A stretch of 14,091 nucleotides of DNA, taken from an uncultured Methanomethylovorans sp. (GTDB lineage Archaea; Halobacteriota; Methanosarcinia; Methanosarcinales; Methanosarcinaceae). Position 1 is the first letter of the stretch. Every line of letters begins with the position of its first letter. Shown in pieces: positions 1 to 6,155 of the stretch. The notes beneath the pieces were generated by a model, which ran no database searches, was not told the DNA's origin, and saw only the letters and a list, made by a program, of their open reading frames with translations. The DNA is taken from assembly GCA_937968035.1 (NCBI GenBank), contig CALBTS010000370.1, forward strand, positions 1-14,091. Reading direction: 5' to 3'. A program made the position numbers and the translations under genes.

Positions 1-304
1 GTTTACCCGGTTCGACATTTTTTCTATCCTTATCTTCTTTTTCATCTTCATCGGGTATGGGTAAAGGACATGTCTGCTGTTCATCAAAGACAGCGCATTC
101 TTCCCCGGTCTCATAACCTGCTGCCATCACTGCCTGTTTTATGGTTTCAAGGTCAGTTATTGCCGGGTCGAATTCAACTGTGGCGCTTTCATCTTCCAGT
201 TGGACCTCCACGGAACTGACCCCGGATACCCTGGAAATTGCCTCTGTCACACGTTTGTGACAGTGCATACAGGTCATGCCATAAACTTTGAATTTGGATC
301 TCAT
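1..304 (-). CDS. HMA-domain protein, N-terminal part; probable Cu(I)-exporting P-type ATPase (cut by window edge)
   Basis: The frame opens with ATG at 304 and is still open at base 1, so about 101 residues are visible. Residues 1-66 form a heavy-metal-associated ferredoxin-like domain with the metal loop GMTCMHC (CxxC near residues 12-15), a VSGVSSVEV strand and a conserved AGYE end. A charged linker rich in Asp, Glu and Lys follows (about residues 80-95), with two more Cys (near residues 72 and 82). In this family the CxxC pair binds Cu(I) and hands it to the transport site of a P1B ATPase in the membrane. No ATPase motif lies inside the window, so the transporter is inferred from domain type and from the chaperone gene 21 bases upstream. 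It could instead be another HMA-bearing protein. I see no clear Shine-Dalgarno site, and translation may depend on the upstream gene. Confidence 0.75.
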   Translation of the reverse strand, partial: MRSKFKVYGMTCMHCHKRVTEAISRVSGVSSVEVQLEDESATVEFDPAITDLETIKQAVMAAGYETGEECAVFDEQQTCPLPIPDEDEKEDKDRKNVEPGK

Positions 305-325
305 GTAAAATGAACTTCAGCTATC

Positions 326-535
326 TTAGGCCACAACTTCATAACCGACATCTGTAACAGCTTTTTTGATCTTGCTGATATCAGTTGCAGTGTCATCATA
401 TTCAACAGTTGCCTGCTTTTTTGCGAGGTCAACTTTCACGCTTTTTACTCCCTTCACTGCCTTTATGGCCTTCTCCACAGTTGCCTGACAGTGTCCGCAC
501 ATCATTCCATTTATGTTGATCGTTTCTTGTGCCAT
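326..535 (-). CDS. Small HMA-domain metal (copper) chaperone
   Basis: This 69-residue protein is a single heavy-metal-associated domain. The metal loop GMMCGHC carries the CxxC pair at about residues 13-16, and strands VKSVKVDL and ATVEYDD and the terminal DVGYEV match the beta-alpha-beta-beta-alpha-beta fold of CopZ/Atx1 chaperones. Length is normal for a free-standing chaperone. Proteins of this type carry Cu(I) in the cytoplasm and deliver it to an exporter. The start is supported by GGTGAT at 539-544, three bases before ATG. The gene ends 21 bases before the HMA protein at the left edge, in the same direction, so the two probably form a metal-export operon with this gene first. The metal is inferred; Zn or another soft metal cannot be excluded. 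Confidence 0.9.
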   Translation of the reverse strand: MAQETININGMMCGHCQATVEKAIKAVKGVKSVKVDLAKKQATVEYDDTATDISKIKKAVTDVGYEVVA

Positions 536-583
536 GATATCACCGATTTTGTATTTTCGATCTCATCAAGCATTTGGCGAGCA

Positions 584-596
584 GACTATAATATCC
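584..596 (-). promoter_or_regulatory. TATA-like element for the HMA operon
   Basis: On the minus strand an AT-rich box (GGATATTATAG) lies about 50 bases before the chaperone start. This predicts a short leader that includes the GGTGAT site. It is read by eye only. Confidence 0.4.
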
Positions 597-598
597 TT

Positions 599-610
599 AT
601 GCAAGTGCAT
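599..610. promoter_or_regulatory. Palindrome ATGCA-AG-TGCAT upstream of the HMA promoter
   Basis: A 5+5 base inverted repeat with a two-base centre sits three bases upstream of the TATA-like box of the HMA operon, where an archaeal activator or repressor, or TFB, would bind. It is a candidate operator, inferred only from symmetry and position. Confidence 0.3.
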
Positions 611-638
611 TATTTGAGAATATCCTGGATCATAGAGA

Positions 639-790
639 TTTTATAACGACGAGCCTCCTAAATGGGCAAAAGATATTAAGCTTAACAAGGATGCTTCACC
701 CATACAGCCTTCTGATTTGTGGCTACAGGAAGAATTTGATAGCCTCTTGGATGCTTGTGGACATCTTTTTGCTGACACGAGTAATATATC
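639..790 (+). pseudogene. Decayed tyrosine recombinase/integrase fragment
   Basis: One plus-strand frame from about 639 reads FYNDEPPKWAKDIKLNKD, then after two residues PIQPSDLWLQEEFDSLLDAC. This resembles the junction between the core-binding and catalytic domains of archaeal integrases, where the family typically reads like (P/S)DLLTEEE..kLIeAC. An in-frame TAG lies just upstream (633-635). No start codon precedes the homologous part, and after Cys-Gly-His the expected continuation (PRDKAL..) is missing and the frame ends at TAA 838-840. The catalytic Arg, His and Tyr residues are absent. I read this as the relic of an integrated element. It fills much of the gene-free stretch 536-898; the rest holds only promoters. 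The family assignment is from memory of the motif and is moderately sure. Confidence 0.5.
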
Positions 791-869
791 TTTCAGGAAG
801 TTAACTTCTCACAGTATTTGCAGTTATTCAGCTAATTCTTAAAGAATGTCACTGCATAGCAAAAACATA

Positions 870-877
870 TTTATATG
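870..877 (+). promoter_or_regulatory. TATA box (TTTATATG) for the exported-protein operon
   Basis: The box is centred about 25 bases before ATG 899, and no Shine-Dalgarno site lies in 880-898. The transcript therefore probably begins at or within a base or two of the start codon and is leaderless. Confidence 0.55.
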
Positions 878-898
878 ATCAGATAAGCCTAGTATTAT

Positions 899-2692
899 AT
901 GAAAGTTAATATATTATTTATTTATATTGTTATCGTATTCCAATTTTCAGCACCCGGTGCTGCTTTTGAGGAGCCGGATAACTACAACGGGATCAAACAA
1001 ATAATAATCGATGCTTCTCGGGAGATAAAACCGGATATAAGGAATGATGGAGTTTGGTATGCTAGTGATGATGCGCATCTTGGTCTTATCTATTTCTCTG
1101 AGTCCAATGTTTTCAGGGATGAAATGAAAAGCATCGGCTACTGGAATATGGGAGAACGGATGTTTATGAGTGAGAATCCTGAATGGACAGTGAGCAGTAC
1201 TGTCAGTTTCACTGCTCCAACTCCCTATGGAACTGTAGCTGTTGTAACAGTAGATGGATATAATGTCCCTCTATCAGAGATCCAGCCAGTGGCAGAGAAT
1301 GTCTTTGATGCGCTCGTGGAAAGATCCATTGTAAGCGGTGCTATTGGTGAAGGATCGACAGATAATTCTGAACAACAGGAAGAATACACTACTAAAGAAA
1401 AAACGGATGATCCTACAGATACTTCTGCTTCAGACATAGAAGATGATCTCATACAGGACACGAACCCTGAAGAGATCCCAGTGCTAACATATGACAGCGC
1501 AGAATATGAGGATTCTGAATACACCGAACAAGATGATGGATTTAGTGAAAATGAAAACCCTGAAGAAGATATCATAGATATTGATGAACTGTTCCTGACA
1601 TATGATATCCTGGAAAAAGAAGGACTTGTCGAATCTGAAGGTAAGATCGATGTTGAGGACATCGGCAAACAGGACATTGAAGATATACAGAACATACAGA
1701 TGAACTATGTCCTTTCCGAAGAATTCGTAGGATCAATGCAGGAGCAGGCTATAATTATTGGTATGCTGAGAGATGAGAGTTCTGAGGGCATAGGCAAACT
1801 TGATGAAATTGACACAAGCGAAGAGCAGGAAGTCGAATCTAACATGCATATAATCAAAGATGTTTTTGGAAACGACTTCAACTTTGAGGCAGGTAGTTCA
1901 GTAAGTGTTGGAGGGGGACCTGACTATGAAGGTAAGGAGAAAGTTGCTGACAAGCTTACTGACACGATATATCTTGATGCACTGGACAAGACCAGAAAGG
2001 AAAGCATGGAGAAATTAAAGACCGGACATGAAGCAGCCTCTTTCATTTCAGACACTTATGGGGACTCAAAGATAGCAAAGAACTTTGAGAAACTAGACAA
2101 GCTCAATAGTATGAAAGAAGAAGTGGACAAGTACTATGGTGCCTACAAAGACACAAAGAAGCTAAGTGACATGAAAGGCTCATCAGGTACCACTGCAAAA
2201 GCTCTGTATGCAGTTACAAAAAGTGGTCAGGAAATTGCCGACAAGATACCGGTAGCTGGTGAATTTATAAAGACCGGGTTAGAAGTCGCTGAAAAGGTAG
2301 TTATGGTTATGCCAGAACTTGATGATGCTATAAAGAACAGCGATGCAAGGCAGGGAGTGATAACTAATGGCCCGATTGGAACTTCCACACCTAATGCATT
2401 CCTAAATTCATACGGAAAAGTGACACAAACTCCCTCTGGTCCATCTTATTCTTTGCCCTATACCGATGAGAACGGAGAAGAACATGAAATCAATCCGGAC
2501 CAATGGGTGAAGGTTATAACAAAAACCGGAACTTATTATATACCTACGGATGAATGGGAGAAACCTATTGGCGATATTGCCATAAAAGACTCTGGTAGCA
2601 GCTGGAAACCCTGGAAATGGGACAACTGCCAGGTGGTCAAGCGTAGCAATCCTAAAATAATCTACAATAATGGGGAGGAATACGACCTATGA
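899..2692 (+). CDS. Exported, highly acidic protein of unknown function (597 aa)
   Basis: I do not recognise a family. Residues 1-22 form a signal peptide: a Lys near the start, a hydrophobic core (ILFIYIVIVFQF) and a likely cleavage after Gly-Ala-Ala. Residues about 25-145 look like one folded domain with strands (TVAVVTVDGY). Residues about 150-260 are a low-complexity stretch rich in Glu, Asp, Ser and Thr, probably disordered. Residues about 340-475 are strongly helical and charged, and include a hydrophobic helix pair around IPVAGEFIKTGLEVAEKVVM. The C-terminus (about 480-597) is rich in Tyr, Trp, Pro and Gly. There is only one Cys, near the C-terminus. It overlaps the next gene by four bases (ATGA), so the two products are probably made together and may interact outside the membrane. 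By eye it is more AT-rich than the housekeeping genes nearby. A cell-surface or secreted role is inferred from the signal peptide alone. Confidence 0.8.
   Translation: MKVNILFIYIVIVFQFSAPGAAFEEPDNYNGIKQIIIDASREIKPDIRNDGVWYASDDAHLGLIYFSESNVFRDEMKSIGYWNMGERMFMSENPEWTVSSTVSFTAPTPYGTVAVVTVDGYNVPLSEIQPVAENVFDALVERSIVSGAIGEGSTDNSEQQEEYTTKEKTDDPTDTSASDIEDDLIQDTNPEEIPVLTYDSAEYEDSEYTEQDDGFSENENPEEDIIDIDELFLTYDILEKEGLVESEGKIDVEDIGKQDIEDIQNIQMNYVLSEEFVGSMQEQAIIIGMLRDESSEGIGKLDEIDTSEEQEVESNMHIIKDVFGNDFNFEAGSSVSVGGGPDYEGKEKVADKLTDTIYLDALDKTRKESMEKLKTGHEAASFISDTYGDSKIAKNFEKLDKLNSMKEEVDKYYGAYKDTKKLSDMKGSSGTTAKALYAVTKSGQEIADKIPVAGEFIKTGLEVAEKVVMVMPELDDAIKNSDARQGVITNGPIGTSTPNAFLNSYGKVTQTPSGPSYSLPYTDENGEEHEINPDQWVKVITKTGTYYIPTDEWEKPIGDIAIKDSGSSWKPWKWDNCQVVKRSNPKIIYNNGEEYDL
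2672..2679 (+). promoter_or_regulatory. Strong Shine-Dalgarno site (GGGGAGGA) inside the end of the 597-aa gene
   Basis: It lies nine bases before ATG 2689 and within the coding sequence of the upstream gene. It supports this start and coupled translation of the two genes. Confidence 0.65.
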
Positions 2693-3141
2693 AGAAAAGA
2701 ACGATTGCAATTATAGGAATAGTATTGTTGTTCCTCATGTTCTCAGGTGGAGGCGATGACAGCTCATCTAACGACAAGTGGGATTCAATGGTATCAGACA
2801 GTTATGGTGTTGACAGGGCTGCAAGCATGTCAATTTACGAATCCCTTGCTTTCCAGGGGATCGATGATGCTACTGTGGAAGTAACTGAAGAGCAGGTACT
2901 TGTCAAATATGGCCAGCCACCTGTGAGGTCAGATGCCGATGCGCTCCTTATATGGCTTTATATCATGGGAGCGGCAGCTGAGACCGCACCTTATACGGAC
3001 AAGATCATCATAGAAATGTACGATGGAACCGAAGAGTTGTATGAGGTTACTGTACAGACATCCGACATTCAGGATTATCTGGATTCCTACACAACCCTTG
3101 ATGAATTCAAGACAAAGGTGAGTGTCAGAGCAGTGATGTGA
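2689..3141 (+). CDS. Membrane-anchored extracytoplasmic protein of unknown function (150 aa)
   Basis: No family is recognised. Residues 1-19 have a Lys-Lys-Arg start and one hydrophobic segment (IAIIGIVLLFLMF), which fits an uncleaved signal anchor with the remainder outside the cell. A Gly/Asp/Ser linker follows (GGGDDSSSNDK), then a Cys-free acidic domain (about 30-150) with alternating helices and strands (ATVEVTEEQVLVKY; KIIIEMYDG; ELYEVTVQ). There is no lipobox Cys. The start overlaps the stop of the 597-residue gene in an ATGA arrangement and has a strong Shine-Dalgarno site. The pair is therefore an operon, and this protein may anchor or receive the larger exported partner. The role is otherwise unknown. 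Confidence 0.8.
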   Translation: MKKRTIAIIGIVLLFLMFSGGGDDSSSNDKWDSMVSDSYGVDRAASMSIYESLAFQGIDDATVEVTEEQVLVKYGQPPVRSDADALLIWLYIMGAAAETAPYTDKIIIEMYDGTEELYEVTVQTSDIQDYLDSYTTLDEFKTKVSVRAVM

Positions 3142-3159
3142 GTATCATACGTGCCAGAG

Positions 3160-3207
3160 GAAATGATAGGTAAGCTCAGACTTATTCATCATTTCTGTTA
3201 CCTTTTT
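3160..3207 (+). terminator. Stem with T5 run after the exported-protein operon
   Basis: GAAATGAT (3160-3167) pairs perfectly with ATCATTTC (3188-3195). GGTAA (3169-3173) can pair with TTACC (3198-3202), and TTTTT follows at 3203-3207. It probably ends transcription of the 899-3141 operon. The two stems interleave rather than nest. Confidence 0.45.
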
Positions 3208-3227
3208 CTAATCTATTCTGCAACAGA

Positions 3228-3237
3228 TTTTTAAATA
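3228..3237 (+). promoter_or_regulatory. TATA-like box for the 46-aa CxxC gene
   Basis: TTTTTAAATA lies about 35 bases before ATG 3268, giving the small gene its own promoter with a short leader that could hold the GGTGAT site. Confidence 0.45.
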
Positions 3238-3267
3238 TTGGACCATCCAATTAAAAGGTGATCCATA

Positions 3268-3408
3268 ATGCAAAAGTGCGATATTTGCAAAAAGGAAACT
3301 GATAGGCTTATGCCCTTAAAGGGAAAAAGCGTCTGCAAGGATTGTTTCACCGAATCAAGCAAAGAAGAGCTGGACACTGGAAGTCTGGATGTTAGTGCGT
3401 GCATCTGA
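3268..3408 (+). CDS. 46-aa double-CxxC (zinc-ribbon-like) protein
   Basis: The frame encodes 46 residues starting MQKCDICKKETDRLM. Two pairs, CDIC (4-7) and CKDC (23-26), are spaced 15 residues apart, as in one-knuckle-pair zinc ribbons, so a structural Zn site is likely. A lone Cys is next to last. The start is decided by GGTGAT at 3257-3262, five bases before ATG, and a TATA-like box precedes it. The 3' side has a T6 run after the stop. Zinc-ribbon proteins of this size are common in methanogens and often bind nucleic acid or protein, but no specific role can be read here. It is a stand-alone gene between the exported pair and a convergent operon. Confidence 0.75.
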   Translation: MQKCDICKKETDRLMPLKGKSVCKDCFTESSKEELDTGSLDVSACI

Positions 3409-3420
3409 TATCATCGGCGG

Positions 3421-3429
3421 TTTTTTATT
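3421..3429 (+). terminator. T-rich terminator after the 46-aa gene
   Basis: CGGCGG followed by TTTTTTATT lies 12 bases after the TGA. A T-run of this kind is the usual intrinsic terminator in archaea. The interval 3430-3510 shows nothing else. Confidence 0.45.
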
Positions 3430-3510
3430 CCCAGCTCACAAACCCTAAAGAATATTAGAGTATTGTGAAAAACACCTGCAAGAAACAACTCGTATTCATT
3501 GCCGTGAAAA

Positions 3511-4392
3511 TCAATCCTCAAGCAAATATTCCTTTACTCCTTTCCAGATATATCCTCTCGCCAGATCCTCTACCGGAGCCAGTTGAGCGCCCTGCATTCT
3601 TTTTTCAAGAGCTTGCAGATCATATCCTTCTTTCAGGACTATGGATCTGAGCTTTCCCGCCCCAATAGCTTGTTTAGGACAGCCGTAGATGCATTTCAAA
3701 CAGAGGATACATTCCTCTCCGAACACAGGTTTGTTATCCAGCATAGTGATATTGTTTGACGGACAGTTCTTTGCACACCAGCCGCAGCCATTGCAGGTAT
3801 CGTTTACCCGCAGATTCCTTCCAAAGAACCTTGCTCCGGTTTTTTCCATTTCCCCGATCCTGGAGAAAACACAATCTATTAGCTTTGGTTTTGTCCTGCG
3901 TACAACTCCTTGCAACAGATCATCAACAATACGCTCTACCTTCGATGGCAGGACCCTGAGCAGCCTGATAGCCAGTCCGTCATCTGTTCTCATGACCCAG
4001 TTCGAAGGCATGACCATCATTTTCTCATAGACCACTCTGTAGTTCTTCTTTTCCAGCCTGCGTATGGAACTTAAGCGGCATGCCGTATTTGGTGAGATCT
4101 CCCCTCCCCCGGAAACGGAAATGACTGCCACAGGGATCTGTCTGGCACCGGAAAGACCGTCGATCCACTGATATACGATCCGCGGAGCATTGAACGCATG
4201 CACAGCAAATAGCAATATCAACAGATCTTCTTTCTCATCCGATGGAAGGTCATCTCCTCGGATCTCGGACCTTATAACAGATAACCCGCGTCGGTTCAGT
4301 TCGTTCTCAAAGGCACCAGCAACCCTGGCCGTGCTTCCTGTACCGGAAAAATAAGCGATCTTAACTGTCTTTATTCGCAATGATGCAGTCAT
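3511..4392 (-). CDS. EFR1-type flavodoxin/ferredoxin fusion protein
   Basis: The 293-residue protein has an N-terminal flavodoxin-like domain (about 8-165) with the FMN phosphate loop FSGTGSTARVA (15-25). Two [4Fe-4S] ferredoxin motifs follow: CNGCGWCAKNCP (Cys 200, 203, 206, 210) and CILCLKCIYGCP (Cys 228, 231, 234, 238). This order is that of the EFR1 ferrodoxin family, cytoplasmic electron carriers with FMN plus two clusters; the redox partner is usually unknown. Many relatives begin at MKIAYFSGTG, so the roughly ten extra residues here could be a longer N-terminus, but the first in-frame ATG is at 4392. The gene follows the Mrr-like gene by 60 bases in the same direction and may share its transcript. 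Nothing in the sequence says what it reduces. Confidence 0.85.
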   Translation of the reverse strand: MTASLRIKTVKIAYFSGTGSTARVAGAFENELNRRGLSVIRSEIRGDDLPSDEKEDLLILLFAVHAFNAPRIVYQWIDGLSGARQIPVAVISVSGGGEISPNTACRLSSIRRLEKKNYRVVYEKMMVMPSNWVMRTDDGLAIRLLRVLPSKVERIVDDLLQGVVRRTKPKLIDCVFSRIGEMEKTGARFFGRNLRVNDTCNGCGWCAKNCPSNNITMLDNKPVFGEECILCLKCIYGCPKQAIGAGKLRSIVLKEGYDLQALEKRMQGAQLAPVEDLARGYIWKGVKEYLLED

Positions 4393-4452
4393 AGCCGGGT
4401 TCCCTGTAGTACGAACATCAACACTTTGATCTCAGATTTGTTTCTTCTAAAT

Positions 4453-5484
4453 TCAACTCACTCTTATAGCTGCTTCTATAGCTTCCTTCCACGATGCCAG
4501 ATCTGCGCAATCAATTTCAGAAAGGGTATTCTCCTTCATATTTCCTATAAGGAGGAGTTTACTTCGGCTCAAAAGGCCGCCGCCCTTTAGCTCAGTGCCC
4601 AGTATGTTTTTCAGGCTTATTTCGTCTGAACCGCCTGAAAAATGAATTTTTGCTATTCTTTTGTTAGTGAGTATTATAAACTCATCTTTTGTTCTTTCGA
4701 ACTTCAGCAAATGCTCCCCCCGTATGTATTCCTGCTGCAGGCATTCCAGCATCTCCGTTGCATTTTCCGGTTTCCTGGCCCGCATGCTCAGCACCGTTAT
4801 CTGTCTGCCCCCCATGATCAGATACAGTGAAGGTGTTTCATGTGCCCATCCCAGCAGGTCTTTTACCTCGATCGAGTTAAGCACCTCTCTTTTTTTAGAG
4901 AGGAGAGAGTTTGTATTTTTTATCAGAAAGATGCGCCTGTTGGTACAGGCCATCAAGACCCTTTCACCCCTAAAGAAGACCTCTGTCTCTCCAAGGGTCT
5001 TTTCCCCCTGTTTGAGAACAGTACCTTCAATGTTCCATGTTTCTCTGTTTTCAGAGAGAGCATGCTGGTGTATACTTCTGTCAGGATCTTCGGGCATGTA
5101 GTGCTCCAGCATCTTCACAAGCAACGGACCATCAAGCAGTTTCACATTATGGCCCAGGGCTTCTTTTTGAGCTTCCTTCGTAAAACCCGAGGTAGTGGCT
5201 ATGATAACTCCGTCAACATTATCCCTGTAGCGCAGGCTGCTGTATTCCCTGATCTCTTTAACACCCACCGGCTCAACATAGCGTTTAGCCTGTACGATCC
5301 ATGTATGGGACAGGCCAAAGTTCTCAATGGAGATATTGATGTCCACTCCCATATCCCTTGACCTCTGGGTGACTTCTGCTCTGTATCCCATCTTTATGAA
5401 TAAATGGCCAAGCAACTCCTCGAACTCATAGGGTTCCAGGCCCAGCAGTCTCTCGATCGTCCAGGTGTTCATATCATTGACCAT
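4453..5484 (-). CDS. Mrr-like restriction endonuclease with C-terminal PH-like repeats
   Basis: Residues about 9-130 match the Mrr catalytic family of PD-(D/E)xK nucleases: EFEELLGHLFIKMGY, then RDMGVDINI with Asp48, then WIVQAKRY with Gln65 and Lys67 (the QxK variant), and DGVIIATTSGFTKEA. Mrr-type enzymes cut modified or foreign DNA. Residues about 145-343 hold two similar beta-rich units, each with a TNRRI-like core (ACTNRRIFLI; ILTNKRIAKI) and an IEV/ISLK..LG strand, as in bacterial PH (YokE-like) domains. No methylase lies nearby, which fits a type IV-like enzyme or an unrelated repair role. The ATG at 5484 is the longest start. A TATA-like box (minus strand, 5499-5506) predicts transcription from about 5475-5477, so the second ATG (5472, residue 5) may be the true start. 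Confidence 0.8.
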   Translation of the reverse strand: MVNDMNTWTIERLLGLEPYEFEELLGHLFIKMGYRAEVTQRSRDMGVDINISIENFGLSHTWIVQAKRYVEPVGVKEIREYSSLRYRDNVDGVIIATTSGFTKEAQKEALGHNVKLLDGPLLVKMLEHYMPEDPDRSIHQHALSENRETWNIEGTVLKQGEKTLGETEVFFRGERVLMACTNRRIFLIKNTNSLLSKKREVLNSIEVKDLLGWAHETPSLYLIMGGRQITVLSMRARKPENATEMLECLQQEYIRGEHLLKFERTKDEFIILTNKRIAKIHFSGGSDEISLKNILGTELKGGGLLSRSKLLLIGNMKENTLSEIDCADLASWKEAIEAAIRVS

Positions 5485-5498
5485 CTTATATGTTCTAA

Positions 5499-5506
5499 AA
5501 TATATA
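5499..5506 (-). promoter_or_regulatory. TATA-like box for the Mrr-like gene
   Basis: TATATATT on the minus strand lies 15 bases before ATG 5484 and about 27 before ATG 5472. That spacing favours the internal start with an almost leaderless transcript. Confidence 0.4.
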
Positions 5507-5691
5507 GGAACAGGGATATATGCCTGTGTTTGCTTCCCTCTTACTTATATTCTCGCTTCTGTTCACATATATGCTACATGTTCAGGATGATCGGATTTGT
5601 TGTGTGCGATATTAGCACAACCATGCAAAACTTTATTTCCTAAAGTGGCATATTGGCGTTGTTGATCAAAATGAACACTACAGGATCATGT

Positions 5692-5702
5692 TTTTAATAT
5701 AA
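5692..5702 (+). promoter_or_regulatory. TATA box for the thioredoxin-marker 14 operon
   Basis: An AT-rich box (TTTTTAATATAA) is centred about 25 bases before ATG 5722, and there is no Shine-Dalgarno site in between. A leaderless transcript is likely. Confidence 0.5.
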
Positions 5703-5721
5703 TGGAACAAATCATTCAAAG

Positions 5722-6126
5722 ATGAGTAAGATGGACGATCTGGAAGCTATCAGGAAAAAAAGGCTTCAGGAACTTCAGCGTTCCCTTGAAGCACGTCAAT
5801 ATCCGGCAGAACCAGTGGTTGTCACTGATACCACGTTTGATCAGTTCATATCACAATATCCTCTGACAGTGGTAGATTGCTGGGCACAGTGGTGCGGTCC
5901 CTGTCGCATGTTATCTCCCATCATCGACCAGCTTGCCTCAGAACTAAAGGGCAAGATCGTTTTTGGCAAGCTTGACACCGACCAGAATCCCATGATTGCA
6001 CAGAACCTGGGGATAACAAGCATTCCCACATTACTGGTCTTCAGACAGGGTAATTTAGTTGACCGTGTTTCCGGGGCATTGCCTAAACACCTGCTTTTAC
6101 AAAGATTAGAACCATTTATTAATTGA
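5722..6126 (+). CDS. Thioredoxin
   Basis: The 134-residue protein has the thioredoxin active site WCAQWCGPCRM, with the redox pair in WCGPC at about residues 57-61. It also has the buried Asp (VVDCW), the cis-Pro motif TSIPTLLVF and the terminal GxL helix. The first 30 or so residues form a charged, helical extension (EAIRKKRLQELQRSLEAR) absent from short thioredoxins, and such extensions occur in methanogen homologues. The protein reduces disulfides in the cytoplasm. An alternative ATG is at residue 4. The marker 14 gene begins 29 bases after its stop with a Shine-Dalgarno site and no obvious new promoter, so the two are probably one operon. This hints that the thioredoxin keeps a methanogenesis-related protein reduced (inference). 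Confidence 0.92.
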   Translation: MSKMDDLEAIRKKRLQELQRSLEARQYPAEPVVVTDTTFDQFISQYPLTVVDCWAQWCGPCRMLSPIIDQLASELKGKIVFGKLDTDQNPMIAQNLGITSIPTLLVFRQGNLVDRVSGALPKHLLLQRLEPFIN

Positions 6127-6143
6127 TATGATCATCATAGATA

Positions 6144-6147
6144 GGAG
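6144..6147 (+). promoter_or_regulatory. Shine-Dalgarno site (GGAG) for marker protein 14
   Basis: GGAG lies eight bases before ATG 6156 in the 29-base gap after thioredoxin. It supports this start and translation from an operon transcript. Confidence 0.55.
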
Positions 6148-6155
6148 CTTGTAAT

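Noticed and set aside
1225..1695. Long minus-strand open frame rich in Ser
   Set aside because: It is the antisense of the acidic low-complexity part of the 597-residue gene, has no Shine-Dalgarno site and its Ser-rich product mirrors Glu/Asp codons.
5485..5721. Small hairpin (5599-5621) and short frames between the Mrr-like and thioredoxin genes
   Set aside because: A 6-bp stem with an 11-base loop and a 22-codon frame are within chance. Only the two divergent promoters are supported.
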